Assembly (NCBI GenBank): GCA_032871835.1
Contig: CM065299.1
Location: forward strand, 3,443,001 to 3,507,000
Direction: 5' to 3'
From: Dipteronia dyeriana
Taxonomy: Eukaryota > Streptophyta > Magnoliopsida > Sapindales > Sapindaceae
DNA: 64,000 nt
The notes under the pieces are model-generated. The model was not told the DNA's origin. It saw only the letters and a program-made list of their open reading frames with translations, and did no database searches. Made by a program: the position numbers and the translations under genes. How positions within the stretch are numbered: the first letter of the stretch is position 1; each line of letters starts with the position of its first letter. Below, piece by piece: positions 11,783-24,100 of the stretch.

Positions 11783-11956
11783 ATTCTTCAAATACATTAA
11801 ATACTCTTTTAAAATTATTTTCTAGAACATTCCAATTCTCACAATCTAGTTGGTATGTCTTTAGATAGATATGATTTAATATTTAACTATATTGAAAACA
11901 TCTATCATTAACTAAATATTTTAACTTTAAACGTAATATTTACATATACATATACA

Positions 11957-11987
<31 letters not shown>

Positions 11988-13124
11988 TATTAACTCTTAC
12001 ATTCTCACCACTAAACTTAAAATTTTACATTTACATGACACAAACCCTAAGACCCCAATTAAACTATCGTGTTTAAACCAAAAAAAAAAAAAGATTTTGA
12101 CACCATCATACTAACTAGTGTCTAGATACTGTAGAACCCATGAAAGTCAACTCAAGTGACTCAACTATGACATAAAAAGATTCTTTGCACAATCTGGATT
12201 TCTGGTACAATCCTGACCAAACCAGTTTCTAGTTCCAATAATTTATTTTTCCTGACTTGGGCAACAAGAAAAGACCAAACAATTGAGTGCTTGACTCTTA
12301 ATGACACTCGATAGTTTTTGGCCATGTCAACTCCTACCTATATATACAATTAATGGAGATTTTTGTCTGAATTAATTTTTAATGACATATTGTCATTTTA
12401 CCTGCAATTAGCACGAAATATCATCTATTAATAGTTGTACAATTATGATTTGATTAAGTGTATAGTCTATTATTATTTATACATCCTTGTTCAATTAATA
12501 AAATTCATTAATTTCTTTTGACCCACCAATTAAGAAAAATCAAATTCTTTTATAGAAATTTATATATAATTATCATGAAATATTATCTACCACGACAAAT
12601 TAAGAAAGTAACCGGACCAATTGGGAAATTGAAGAAAAAAATAATATTATCTCTTATTCTAACCCTAACTATATATAAAAAAGAAACCCTAAAAAAATCA
12701 ACCTTTTTTTTCATTAACGTTATAAAACAACTCATAAGTCATAATCACCTGTAAATCTTAGCCTATAGGCTTATATAGTTTTCTTGTGCAACAAATTTTT
12801 TTTTTTTTTTTTTTTAAATATTTCTTCATTGTGCAGGTAGGTACAATTTGGATTTTGTTTTTATTTATTTTACAAATTCCATACCTATTTATTATATACA
12901 ACAACGTCCTAGTTCGAAATTTAAACATTGTCGGCTGAATAAGCTCTCTTACCATCAAACCATACATCGGCATCTCTTTTCCTCTTTTCGTTTATATATA
13001 TATATATATATATACACTCGTCACTTCCTCACCCTATATGTAATTCTGTATCAATATCGGACTCTCTCTTTTATTACTATTATTGTTATTATTATTATTT
13101 TCTCTGAAATATTCAACAACCACC
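11783..13124. other. Intergenic DNA and promoter region of the RNase III-like gene
   Basis: AT-rich DNA with an ATT microsatellite near 11960-11990 and a poly-T tract near 12797-12815. No gene was recognised. A TA run at 12991-13014, about 110 bp before the start codon of the next gene, could act as its TATA element. Confidence 0.45.
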
Positions 13125-14751
13125 ATGGGAGCACAAGAACAAAAGGCACTTGTCCAGGAAGCATTTGTCCTGGACCTAGGAGATCATGAAAAAGAAACCG
13201 ACCCATCAAAGCAGTCATCATCATCATCATCAACAGCAGAAGCACTTGTTGTTAGTCTTGATGAAGTGGAAGAGATTTTGGGTTATAAGTTTAATAACAA
13301 AAGATTGTTAGAAGAAGTCTTGACGGACTCTTCTTATCAACCGGAGAAGCGCTTTTCGTACGAGCGCTTAGAGTACGTGGGTGATTCTGTGCTTAACCTA
13401 CTTTTCACAAAAGAACAGTTTTCCATGTACCCGGATTTGAATCCCGGAGCTTTGACCCGGCTCCGGTCAGCTAATGTCAACACCGAGAAGCTCGCACGTG
13501 TCGCAATCAAACTTGGGTTGCATCGCTACTTGCGTCACAAGAAGCCTATTCTAGGAGAGCAAGTAAGTGTCACCACACAAATTAGTTAATTAATTAATTA
13601 ATTTAATTATAGATTTACATAGTTTGTGCTGGATTTGGATATTGTCTTTGATGATAGCAAAATCAAACGGTTGTGGTTTGTTTTGTTAGGTGAAGCTACC
13701 GTTGATTTGATTATGATTTGTTAAAGAAAAATCTTATTGATATTGACACCCTATGCAGACTTTGGCTATGTCAACTAGATTATTATTTTAATTATTTGAT
13801 AAATTTTTTATATTTATATTTATATATGACTTGAAATGAAACTAATACCCTCTTCTTCTTTTTTACTTGTATTCTTGAATTTGTTTGAGGAATTATATTG
13901 ATATAAAAATTACAAAGTTTAAACTTATGTCCGGATCCGTTAACAAATAATGATAAAATCAATGATCGTTACTTAAGTTACGTTGGATTTATATTTGATA
14001 AATATTTTAAAAAGAATTTAGATCAGGTTTATTTGATCATTTATGAATCGAACCTATATTTCAGATTAAATAGATGATATATTTAGTAATATTTAGATAT
14101 CTATATTAAAGAATTTGACATATAATTTGACATTTATTTACGTGATATTTATTATGATATGATATTGTATTTAATAGATCCGCGAATTCTCGGCTGCAAT
14201 ATTAGACTACCCATTGCATTCCAATGGACTTATTGAGGCACCTAAAGCTCTAGCCGACATTGTTGAATCAACCGCAGGTGCTGTCTTCATTGACAGTAAT
14301 TCTTCCATTGATACTGTCTGGAAGGTACCTACTGCTCTTTTTGCCATTACTATGAATACGTAGGTACATACATACATATATGCATTGTTGTTCTTCTCAC
14401 AAGTACAGACATGTAAATTGGGTCGTGCTGGCGATGGTTCAGGTGTTTAGGCCTCTGTTGGAGCCGATAATCGACATGGAAACATTGGAGACACTGGAGA
14501 TGCATCCAGTGATAGAGCTTTACGAGGTGTGCCAAAAGATGAATCTGAAGGTAAAATTTGTAGATTTATGGAAAGAGAACACAAGTGTGAATGTGTTTGT
14601 GCAAGATAAGCTTGTAGGAATTGGAACTTATGGTCGGAAGAAGGAAATTGCTCACAACAGAGCTGCTAAAGATGCTCTCAATAACATTGGAAAAATCCTG
14701 ATGAAGAAAGACGACAGTGCTGCTGCTCATCAAAACAACCATGTCAACTGA
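13125..14751 (+). CDS. RTL1: RNase III-like protein RTL1 (RNase III domain plus one dsRBD)
   Basis: Three exons, 13125-13562, 14178-14324 and 14443-14751, give 297 aa. The ATG at 13125 sits in a good context (ACCATGG). The RNase III signature ERLEYVGDS is at residues 80-88. The metal-binding acids Glu83, Asp87, Asp173 and Glu176 are all present, so catalysis should be intact. A single double-stranded RNA-binding domain follows at about 216-282, ending in the usual KKEIAHNRAAKDAL core. One RNase III domain plus one dsRBD is the layout of Arabidopsis RTL1. RTL2 has two dsRBDs, and Dicer-like proteins are much larger. RTL1 cleaves long, near-perfect dsRNA and so blocks siRNA production. It is normally barely expressed in leaves. 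A UFD1-like gene next door supports orthology to At4g15417. A poly-serine stretch precedes the domain. Confidence 0.93.
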
Positions 14752-15295
14752 TGGATTTTCATCAATGGATTTTTTAAAGTGGGATTTCATCATTTTCATT
14801 GCTCATTATTTATGATCGAAGTGACGATGGCAAGTATGTAACAATTATCACATGCATTTATAACAATGATTACGTGTAAACTGAAAAAACATACAGATCT
14901 CACACTTGAAACCTCTTTTCTTTATAGTTTATATATAGTCTTTTTATATATCTCTCATCGATACGAAATGAAATAACTTTATTTATATTAATTCCTTAAC
15001 TATCAATAACGCATCTTTAAAAATCTTAGTACGAACCATTATAAATACAATAAGTGAACTCGAACGTAAATTATATCCGGGGGTTTACACTCAGAAAGGC
15101 TTATATATATGTATCGGAAATTTTTCACCTTATTATACACTGCTAATATATATTTATCAATACATTGCATATGAACCATTAGATTCAATTGTTTCGATCC
15201 AATTTATATACACATGTCAATGTTTATCCATAATCTATGGTTCGCATACAATGCATTGATGTATTTTATATCAATGTACACTGAGGAAAAAAAGG

Positions 15296-15334
<39 letters not shown>

Positions 15335-16000
15335 ATATCAATGTACACCGATAAGAAAAAGAATATATATATATATATATATAAGTCTTCTCAAAGTGTT
15401 AACCCCGTAATTTATATATAAGCTTTCTCAAGTGCAATTCTCTTAGATGTAATTTACTGATTCACAAAGAATCATCAAAGTGTAAACTCCGTAATTTATA
15501 CATAAGCTTTCTCGAGTAAAAACCTGCAGACGTAACTTATATTCGGATTCACTGACAATCAGTTTTGTAGCATTATACATGTGACAATTAGTGAACTTAA
15601 ACGTAAATTACGTCATATAAAATTTATAAATATTTTTTTAAATTGGGCTTTGATCCATATCATCAAATCAATTGGGCCTTAAATCGATCCAATAACTAGT
15701 TGGTCCATATCGAAGTCCACGTGAAATCGTTAACAGACTAATTCCATGAAGAACGGCCCAGAATGATCTAGAACCATGAGTCCGTGAAACATGACAGTTT
15801 GGTTAAAACTAAAAAAAAAGTAAGCAGGGAATCTGACAATAAAAAACCAAAGACTCAACAAATAGTGAAATAGGAAACTCCTTCCTTGAATAGTTGAATG
15901 TTGTTTTCGTTTTCTTAGGCAACACGAACTCCCAACTCTTCTTCTTCACAAACATTGTTAACCTCCTTTTAAAAAAATAAAATAAAAATCTAAACGAACC
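14752..16000. other. Intergenic region with TA microsatellites and an 84-bp tandem duplication
   Basis: TA runs occur at about 15298-15330 and 15363-15382. Two tandem copies of an 84-bp unit beginning 'tcaaagtgt' lie at 15391-15474 and 15475-15558. Motifs shared with the 1760-2140 repeat occur near 15160-15350. No gene seen. Confidence 0.6.
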
Positions 16001-16010
16001 CTATATATAC
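16001..16010 (+). promoter_or_regulatory. TATA box candidate of the UFD1-like gene
   Basis: TATATATACT lies about 90 bp before the start codon at 16100, a usual distance for a plant TATA box with a short 5' UTR. Confidence 0.45.
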
Positions 16011-16099
16011 TTCAAACCACCGATCAAAATTTAAACTCTCAACAAAAGAAACCAGCACCTGTCGCAGAGAATTTTCGATTCACGCAGATTGTTTTTGAG

Positions 16100-18536
16100 A
16101 TGGATTTTGAGTTGAGAAGAGCGAGAGAGAAGCTAGAGAAAGAACAGAAGGAGAGGAAAGATAGGGCAAGACTTAGACTTGATAGAGATAGGAAGGCTAA
16201 AGAAGAAGCCAAGAAACAGCGCGATGCCATTGAAGCTGCTCAGAGATCTCGTAGACTTGACGCCATTGATGCCCAACTCAAGGTCTCACTCACCACCCAC
16301 CTATCCCTCTTTTTATCTCTTTATTATTATTATTTTTGTTGTTGTTTTTATTTGAATCAAGAGATTAATTCATATCTATGCAAAATTTGAAATTGATGAA
16401 TTTTGGTTTGCAGTGATGAAATTGAATATGCGTTTGTTATTGTCTATGTCAAAGGAACACTAGTGTCCTTTCTCTATATGCATTTATAGAATCCTGTTTG
16501 ATTCACTTTAGTAACTCATGAACTGGATTGGATTTGGTTATGTATGTCTACTGGACTTTATTGTAATCTAGTTATGTTTCTAGCAGTAGCGAAATGGAAT
16601 TAGACATTTTCCCTCTCGGGATTAATGTTGAAATAGAGTTCTGTGGGAGTTTTTTAATTTGAAATTACATCATATCAGCTTTTATACACAAGGGTTTTGA
16701 AAATTTTCTTTCTTTCTCAGGCGGATCAGCAGATGCAAGAAGACTTGCTTGCTGGAGGCGGAATTGTGTTTTCCCGCATATTTGAAGCTTTGCCTTTTCA
16801 GGGTAGCGGAGATAAAATCAAACTGCCCCCGTCTTGTTTCAGTGAATTGTCTGGTCAAGGCGCTTTTGATAAGGGTCCTCTGCATTTTAAATTATCAGTT
16901 GTTCATCAAGAGGGTCCATCGAATATGAAGGACAGCAATGGAGAAAATCTGAGGACCACTCATTCAGGTGTTTTGGAATTCACAGCAGATGAAGGTTCTG
17001 TTGGGGTTCCTCCTCACGTCTGGAGCAACTTATTCCCTTCTGAAAATACTCTAATGGCTCCATTAGTTGAAGTTCGTTATGTTCGACTACCCAAAGGAAC
17101 TTATGCTAAACTTCAGCCTGATAGTAATGGTTTTACAGAGTTACCCAATCAAAAGGCTATCCTTGAAACAAGCCTTCGCCAACATGCCACTCTTTCGCAG
17201 GACGATGTATTCACAGTCAAATATGGGGAGCTGGCGTACAAGTTACGAGTTCTTGAGTTAAAACCTTCTTCAAGCATATCTGTTCTAGAAACAGATATTG
17301 AGGTTGATATAGTCGGTCCTGATGAGAAATCAGAAGGGAAAGACCAGTATACATTGAAGCCACTTGTATTTGGGAAGTCAGAATCCGGTGTGGTTGAAGA
17401 AGGAAACTATGTGTATTACAAGTTTTCGATTGATAATAACACTTTGAAAAATGTTGTTTCTGGAGATAAAAGAATCGAGGTGAAGATTGATAATGAGATA
17501 GATGGAGGAGACACTAATGTTTATATGTCTAGGCATCCCCTCATATTCCCAAGCCGTCACCAACATGAGTGGTCTTCTCATGAGGTGACTTCAAAGGTTT
17601 TGATCCTTAGTTCTAATGATAAGAGCTTCGGGGTTGGTACATACAGCATTGGTGTGTATGGATTCAAAGGCACAACAAAGTTCCAGGTTTCGGTAACTAT
17701 TGAGGATAACAGTGGCCGCAAGGTGGGTCAACAAGCTGCATCTTCCTCGTCATCTGTGGAGATGGATACTGTGAAGTGTAGGAACTGCAACCATTATATT
17801 CCCAGCCAAAGTATAGTCTTGCATGAAGCCTTTTGTAGCAGACACAGCGTGGTCTGTCAGCATGCTGGTTGTGGAATCGTTCTTAGGATTGATGAGGCCA
17901 AGAACCATGTTCACTGTGACAAATGTGGGCAAGCTTTTCAGTATGATGAAATGGAGAAGCACATGAAGGTGTTCCACGAGCCACAGAGTTGCCCTTGCGG
18001 AGTAGTTCTTGAGAAGGCAGCAATGGTAAGAAATATTCTTTTTTTTTTTTTTCTGTAATTATATGATTTACTTCATTTCAACTCCTTTAATCCTTCAATT
18101 TAGTGTCTGGTGGGTCAGATTTGCTAGTTGTAGAGATACAATACACTTCCCAAAGCTTTATGATCCTTGTAGATATAGAAATTCTAAAGTAAAAAGTGTT
18201 ATCTTTCTGGAATTTTTTTTGCCAAACAAGTTTTTTGGACGAACCTTGTATCATTTTCTTGTTTTTTGGGTTAAATTAATCTTTTCGGATCTTTTCTCCT
18301 TTTTACAGGTGCAACACCAAGGTTCAAACTGCCCTTTACGCCTAATTTCATGTCGGTTCTGTGGGGACATGGTCCAAGCCGGAAGCTCTGCAATGGATGT
18401 TCGGGACAGATTACGAGGACTATCTGAGCATGAGAGCATTTGTGGGTCAAGGACTGCACCATGCGATTCTTGTGGGCGTTCGGTCATGTTGAAGGACATG
18501 GACATCCACCAAGTTGCTGTTCATCAGAAGGGCTGA
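16100..18536 (+). CDS. UFD1-domain protein with C-terminal zinc fingers (PRLI-interacting factor K type)
   Basis: Three exons, 16100-16282, 16721-18025 and 18309-18536, give 571 aa, close to the Arabidopsis At4g15420 protein as I recall it. Residues 1-61 form a highly charged, probably coiled-coil segment rich in Arg, Lys and Glu. A UFD1/double-psi-barrel fold follows at about 75-250, beginning GGGIVFSRIFEALPF. In UFD1 this fold binds ubiquitin and works with the Cdc48/p97 ATPase in extracting ubiquitylated proteins. From residue 414 there are several Cys/His clusters (CRNCNHYIPS, CDKCGQAF, CRFCGDMV, CDSCGRSV), resembling TRAF-like or XAF1-like zinc fingers. Canonical UFD1 lacks both the charged N-terminus and the zinc fingers, so this is the plant-specific relative. 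Its substrates are unknown. Confidence 0.92.
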
Positions 18537-20100
18537 ATTCCATGTAAAATCTCCCAATTCCCCTACAACCCTCTGTCGGCTGGAACATGTTTTTATATAT
18601 ATTTCAGCTTATTTCAAAGGTGCTATGATGAACTAAAGAGCCTACACTTGCTTGTCTTGTAGCAGCTGTAGTATTTACTTGTGATTGGTTGTGCTTTGTG
18701 CATGTGAAATGCAATATAGGGAATGTTGTTTGATCATGCGAGCTGTTAATGTTTCATTTGATGTAATTTATTATTGTTTAGTCCTTTATTACTTCCCATT
18801 AAAGACATTGCCAGTCTGGTTTAGATAGTGAAAAGTTTCTCTATTCTTTATTATGTCTAATTGAATGAAAACTATTTTTCCCGTTCTGCACATTGTCTGT
18901 AGTCTGTATAATGGCACATGAAGGGGAAGAAGAGTATCTAAATATTCCTTTTGACTCGTGGATTGTGTGTGATTCTTGTTCCTGCAGAGCTTTGAATTCT
19001 TTGAATAGATGATGCAAATTAATAACAAACATTTCAGGATTGTACAAATAACTGAATATGATTATTATACTTATTCATACATTGTGTTCAGCATTCCTGA
19101 AGCTCAATAATTTAAGATAGAGCTATATATATAATTGAAGATTCTACAAAATCTGCATTTTTGGTATGAAAATCAGGCACAACCGCACAAATAAGACAAG
19201 GAAAAGAGGACATAAATTTTGAGATTCTGTTATTTTGGTCTCAACCCAAATGGATGAAGTTCTTCAGCAGTAAGCACTTCACATACACATCAATATTATT
19301 GATATCTTATCCAAACTATTTACAAATTAAATGAATTATCAAGCGACTATGGATAACATTTTTCCCATGACATTGATATCATCAGAAGCCAAGAAAGAGA
19401 ATCAAGCATGATAGCATGTAATGTCTTTTTATGTTTTTTCATTTCTTGCAACACTTTCTTTTGAAATAAATAATCACATGAGATCACAATCACAAAAGTG
19501 GACCAAACCCAACTGAGGTCTGTTTAATCTTAAAATACCAAGATCATAGAACACTTGTCAGTTGTCACTTGGGTCTCCAGTTGGTTCATGATGGTCATTT
19601 TATTGAAAAGACTTTCTCGCCCTTTCTGTTCAAATTCATAAATAAATTCAGCAGTAGCCGTTTAAAGCTCTCCCTGGCATGCAAAAAGTGCCCACCCATT
19701 ACTTTTATTTGTCATTTAATTGTTTACCAACTAGATCAAAATCTTGTCTGCTTTTGTTTGCTTTCACGTTTGCAATGCAACACTGAGGTCCAACACTCCG
19801 TTACTGTGTTTTTCACTGTCTTTTTTTTTATTCGACAAAAGCAAAAAAAAAGAGGAAAATCTGGCACGAATCTTACTCAAGCCTGAGTTGGACACGATCC
19901 AAAAATGTCATGTTTTTAAAGAGTTTTAACTCTTCTGTCTTTTTAGTTCTCGGAATTGTTGCGGTTACGTTTCTTACAACACATCTGTGTATAGATATAA
20001 TAATAATCTCTCAAAACTTCTCATTGAACTAAAACACTCCACTTTTTGGCTTCTTTTTTGACCGTGATTTGTGGGGTTTGGTTTCTGAGTTGAAGTTGGA
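18537..20100. other. Intergenic, between UFD1-like gene and OSCA gene
   Basis: Contains the 3' UTR of the UFD1-like gene and the promoter of the OSCA gene. No further gene or element was recognised; the short ORFs around 19570-19930 have no recognisable family. Confidence 0.5.
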
Positions 20101-20127
20101 GAAAGTGAATTCAGTTTTGAAACAAAG

Positions 20128-21165
20128 GTAAGATTTTGGATCTTGGGATTCTTTTTTTTAGTCTATTTGTCTGTTTGTTTGGTGGGAAATTGAGGAAAAA
20201 GAAAAGAAATGAAGAGTTTCTCAAGTCAGTGAATGGATTGTTGTCTGTTTGGTTTCCGAGAATATGAAAAGGGCAAATGAAACGGAATTTTTATTTCTTG
20301 TGCTGTTTTCTCTCTCTCTTTTTAAATAAGCTAACGTTTAATCTCAATGTCTGTTACTTTCTGCTTCCAATTCAAAGGAAATAATTACTGTAGTCTGGTT
20401 GTATATTTGAGTAAAAATATATTCTTCAAGTAATCTAAATTTCAAGACCTGTCAATTTGTGGATTCTGGATTTATTTTTCGGTTTCTGTTGCTTTGAATT
20501 CAAATAGTTTTGAAAATTCTGATACAGAATTTTTATCAGAATTTCTATGCTTGTTTTAATTTTTTCACTATTTAGGATCTGGCAAGATTGTTGATAAATT
20601 TTATTTTGTAAAATTCTTCAGTCTAGGTGACTTCAGGTAAGTTTCTCTTCTCTTTTTTTTTTAACTGATGTTTAAAAATTGTTGAAATTTTAATTCTTTG
20701 ATAGAGATTTTGTCATGAATTTCTCAACTCAATTGCATGATTTCTGATTGAATTCCATACCACCATTTTTATTCTGCAGTTTCAGTATTGGTTTGTGATG
20801 GAAAATTTACTATGATTGAATGTACATGTCCAGGTTTCCAGTATCAGTATCAGACATATATTATGTTGCTTGATATATATTTATATTTCTAAATATTATT
20901 ATTTATTTTAGTTTTCCTCATTTGTTGTTGTTTGCTGACTTTGAAGATCCCCTTGGTAACAATTAAGGGGGACAAATCTTTTAAATTGAATCTCTAAAGT
21001 CAAAAGTTGTTGCTTTAAAATCATGGTTTTCAAACTACAACAAACAGTTTGTTTAACTTTTTAATTTTGACAAATAGGGGTGTCTTTTTCTTCACTGGTA
21101 TAACTGGTTTTTTGATCTATCCTATGAAGCTGAAGTGTTATTAATGTTGTTACGATTTTTACAGG
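20128..21165 (+). other. Probable 5' UTR intron of the OSCA gene
   Basis: A consensus donor (AAAG|GTAAGA) at 20128 and an acceptor (TTTTTACAG) ending at 21165 would remove about 1 kb of T-rich DNA just before the start codon at 21196. The splice sites are seen; the transcript is inferred. Confidence 0.5.
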
Positions 21166-21195
21166 AAGCTTTCTTTTTTCCTTTGAAGGGAACAA

Positions 21196-24100
21196 ATGGC
21201 TACTCTGAGTGATATAGGAGTTTCGGCAACTATCAATATTCTCACTGCATTTGCTTTCTTTTTGGCATTTGCCATTCTTCGGATTCAACCTGTAAATGAT
21301 AGGGTCTACTTTCCGAAATGGTACCTGAAAGGTTTACGAAGCAGTCCTTTGCGTGGTGGCGCATTTGTAAGCAAGTTTGTCAATTTGGACTTTAGGTCAT
21401 ATGCGAGGTTTCTCAACTGGATGCCAGCGGCATTGCAAATGCCTGAGCCGGAGCTGATAGACCATGCGGGATTGGATTCTGCCGTTTACTTGAGAATTTA
21501 CTTGATAGGGTATGCTCTAGTACATTATTTTCAGTTTCTGTGGTTGGCTATGAGATGCATATGATATTTCTGATCAACATTGAGAGTTGATTTTTGTTGA
21601 TACATATTATAATACTTGTTGCAATCTAGTCAAAGTGAACAAGCTAGGAGTTTTGTTTTCATTGGTTTTGAGCTGCTTATCTTTACTAAATCATGTCAGT
21701 GGCCATTGATTCGTTTCCTGCACGTTTCCTCGGTATATTTGTGGCATTTGCAAGATGTAACTAAATCGATTGTTTTCGTTTGCCCGGAGTTTTTCATTTT
21801 CTTTGACTCACTCTGCATTTTCTTTTTCCTTGTTTGATTTCAGGATTAAAATTTTTGTTCCAATTGCCTGTCTTGCTTTTGCGATCATGGTACCAGTTAA
21901 TTGGACCAATGAAACTTTAGAGCGTACTAATTTAACTTTCAGCAACGTGGATAAGCTCTCTATATCAAATATTCCAACTGGATCACGTAGGTATGCAGAA
22001 ATATCTGATATTAAGCTCCGTTGTGTTATTATAGTTCTTCATATGACATTGTTTGTTTATCTCAACTGTCCTCTCTGAAAACTGAGATTTATGAAGTTGA
22101 CACAAATTCTGGATCATGCTTCTGTAGCCCCTCTTATCGGGAGCTTATAGGGATGTTATTTTTGTGATATATTTGTGAGTCAAAACATCAATATATTTAT
22201 GTTTATATTGACATTGTAATCTTTGATCTAGGAGCTGCTGGCTTAAGTGATAAGACATGTCACCCTCAGCTACTGTGTGTCAGTTAGATGATCTACAAAT
22301 TGGAGTTCTCTTTACCTGAACAATGATTACATAATGAAATTTCTTTGCTCAATAATATATTTATCATTAGTGTAATGTATACTTACGTAAAATATATTTA
22401 TGGTTGCAGATTCTGGACCCATTTAGTAATGGCTTATGCCTTTACATTCTGGACATGTTATGTGTTGAAAAGGGAGTATGAGATAGTGGCAGCAATGAGG
22501 TTGCATTTTCTTGCATCAGAACACCGGCGGCCAGATCAATTCACGGTAAGATGCTTTGAAGAGTCTCAACCTTGAGATGTCACAGGAAATATAGTTGATG
22601 AGTAGAGAAGATCTGGATCAGTGGATGTAGGTCTCTATAAGGCTGCTTCAAATGCATACGTTTTTCATTATAACCTACTTGTTCCGACTTACATTCTTGC
22701 CTTTACATGTAGCTGTCCATGCCCAAATAATTTATGAGTAGCATAAAACCTGTCTTGGATCTTATTGACACGGCATTTAAGTTCTTGCAATCATGTTTAT
22801 CGTCATCTGACAGGGACTGTTTGCTTTATTAGTAATTGTCTAAAGGTTAACTTCCATATGGTTTTGCATTTAGCTCTTGTGGTGACTGTTTTTTATCTTT
22901 CTGCATGGTATGTTAAAAAGTTACATTTGTGTTGTAGGTGCTGGTCAGAAATGTGCCACCAGATCCAGATGAATCAATTAGTGAGCTTGTGGAACATTTT
23001 TTCCTTGTCAACCATCCAGATCATTATCTCACTCATCAGGTTTGGTTTGATACTATTACTTTTTTGTATGTTGAATTATTTGAAGTATTTGAAGTATTTG
23101 GTTGAACCAAAAGATAGCAGGCAATGGCTTAAACAGTAGTAATAAGCTCAAATAACTCCCCAAAGCTTGCTTGGTGTGCAATTCTAAACAACTGTACATG
23201 TCCGTGTCTTATTTTAAATGTAATAGCTGACCAGTCTTGAACCATATAAGCCTAACATATAAGGAAAAGTCCTATTTTTACCGGATTTTTGTCTTCTATA
23301 CAATCAAGCTCATGTCCACTGGCCAATGTAATTAATTATTTTCCTTGGTATTCTTTTATTAGTGATTTTGAGGTGGTATGTGAATGTATACTTATTACTT
23401 TATTAGTATTCACCCTTCTACGGGACTTATGTAAGCAGTTGATATTTCCTTTCAAATATGTGTGCAGGCTGTATACAATGCTAATAAACTTTCGGAATTA
23501 GAGACCAAGAAGAAAAAATTGCAGAATTGGCTTGACTTCTATCAACTTAAATATACAAGACATCCATCTAAAAAGCCTTTGTTGAAGGTACTGCATAGCT
23601 ATCAATGAACACTTTATTGATGTTGCTCAATTTTCTTTTGATTATGCGGCCTCTTAGATTGGGTTCTTACCCCAAATGAAGATTAATGAGACTGCTAAAA
23701 TTCATGTGAGGAATCTTTTTCTTTTCTTTTTTCATTAAGCAGACTGGCTTTCTTGGTCTATGGGGAGATAAAGTTGATGCAGTTGATTTTTATACATCCA
23801 AGATCGACAATTTGACAAAAGAAGTAAGTCGCATTTCTTGATATTCAATTTCCTGTACTAAATAATCTTTTTATTCTCGTGTTTTGTAAATGATCCTAGA
23901 GGACGTATAATTCTCTAGACTGGGTACATATTTGTCTACAAATGTTTCTCGTCAGTACTGGTTATATCATATATCAGCCTATGGAAGGATTTTCCTTCAA
24001 CTTCGTTGAGGAAACTCTTGAACTTGTTACCTTTTATTTACTGATTTGTGTTGAAATACAGTCAGGGTGTCCATTATCCGTATGTTGTTTTTAGGCCCCA

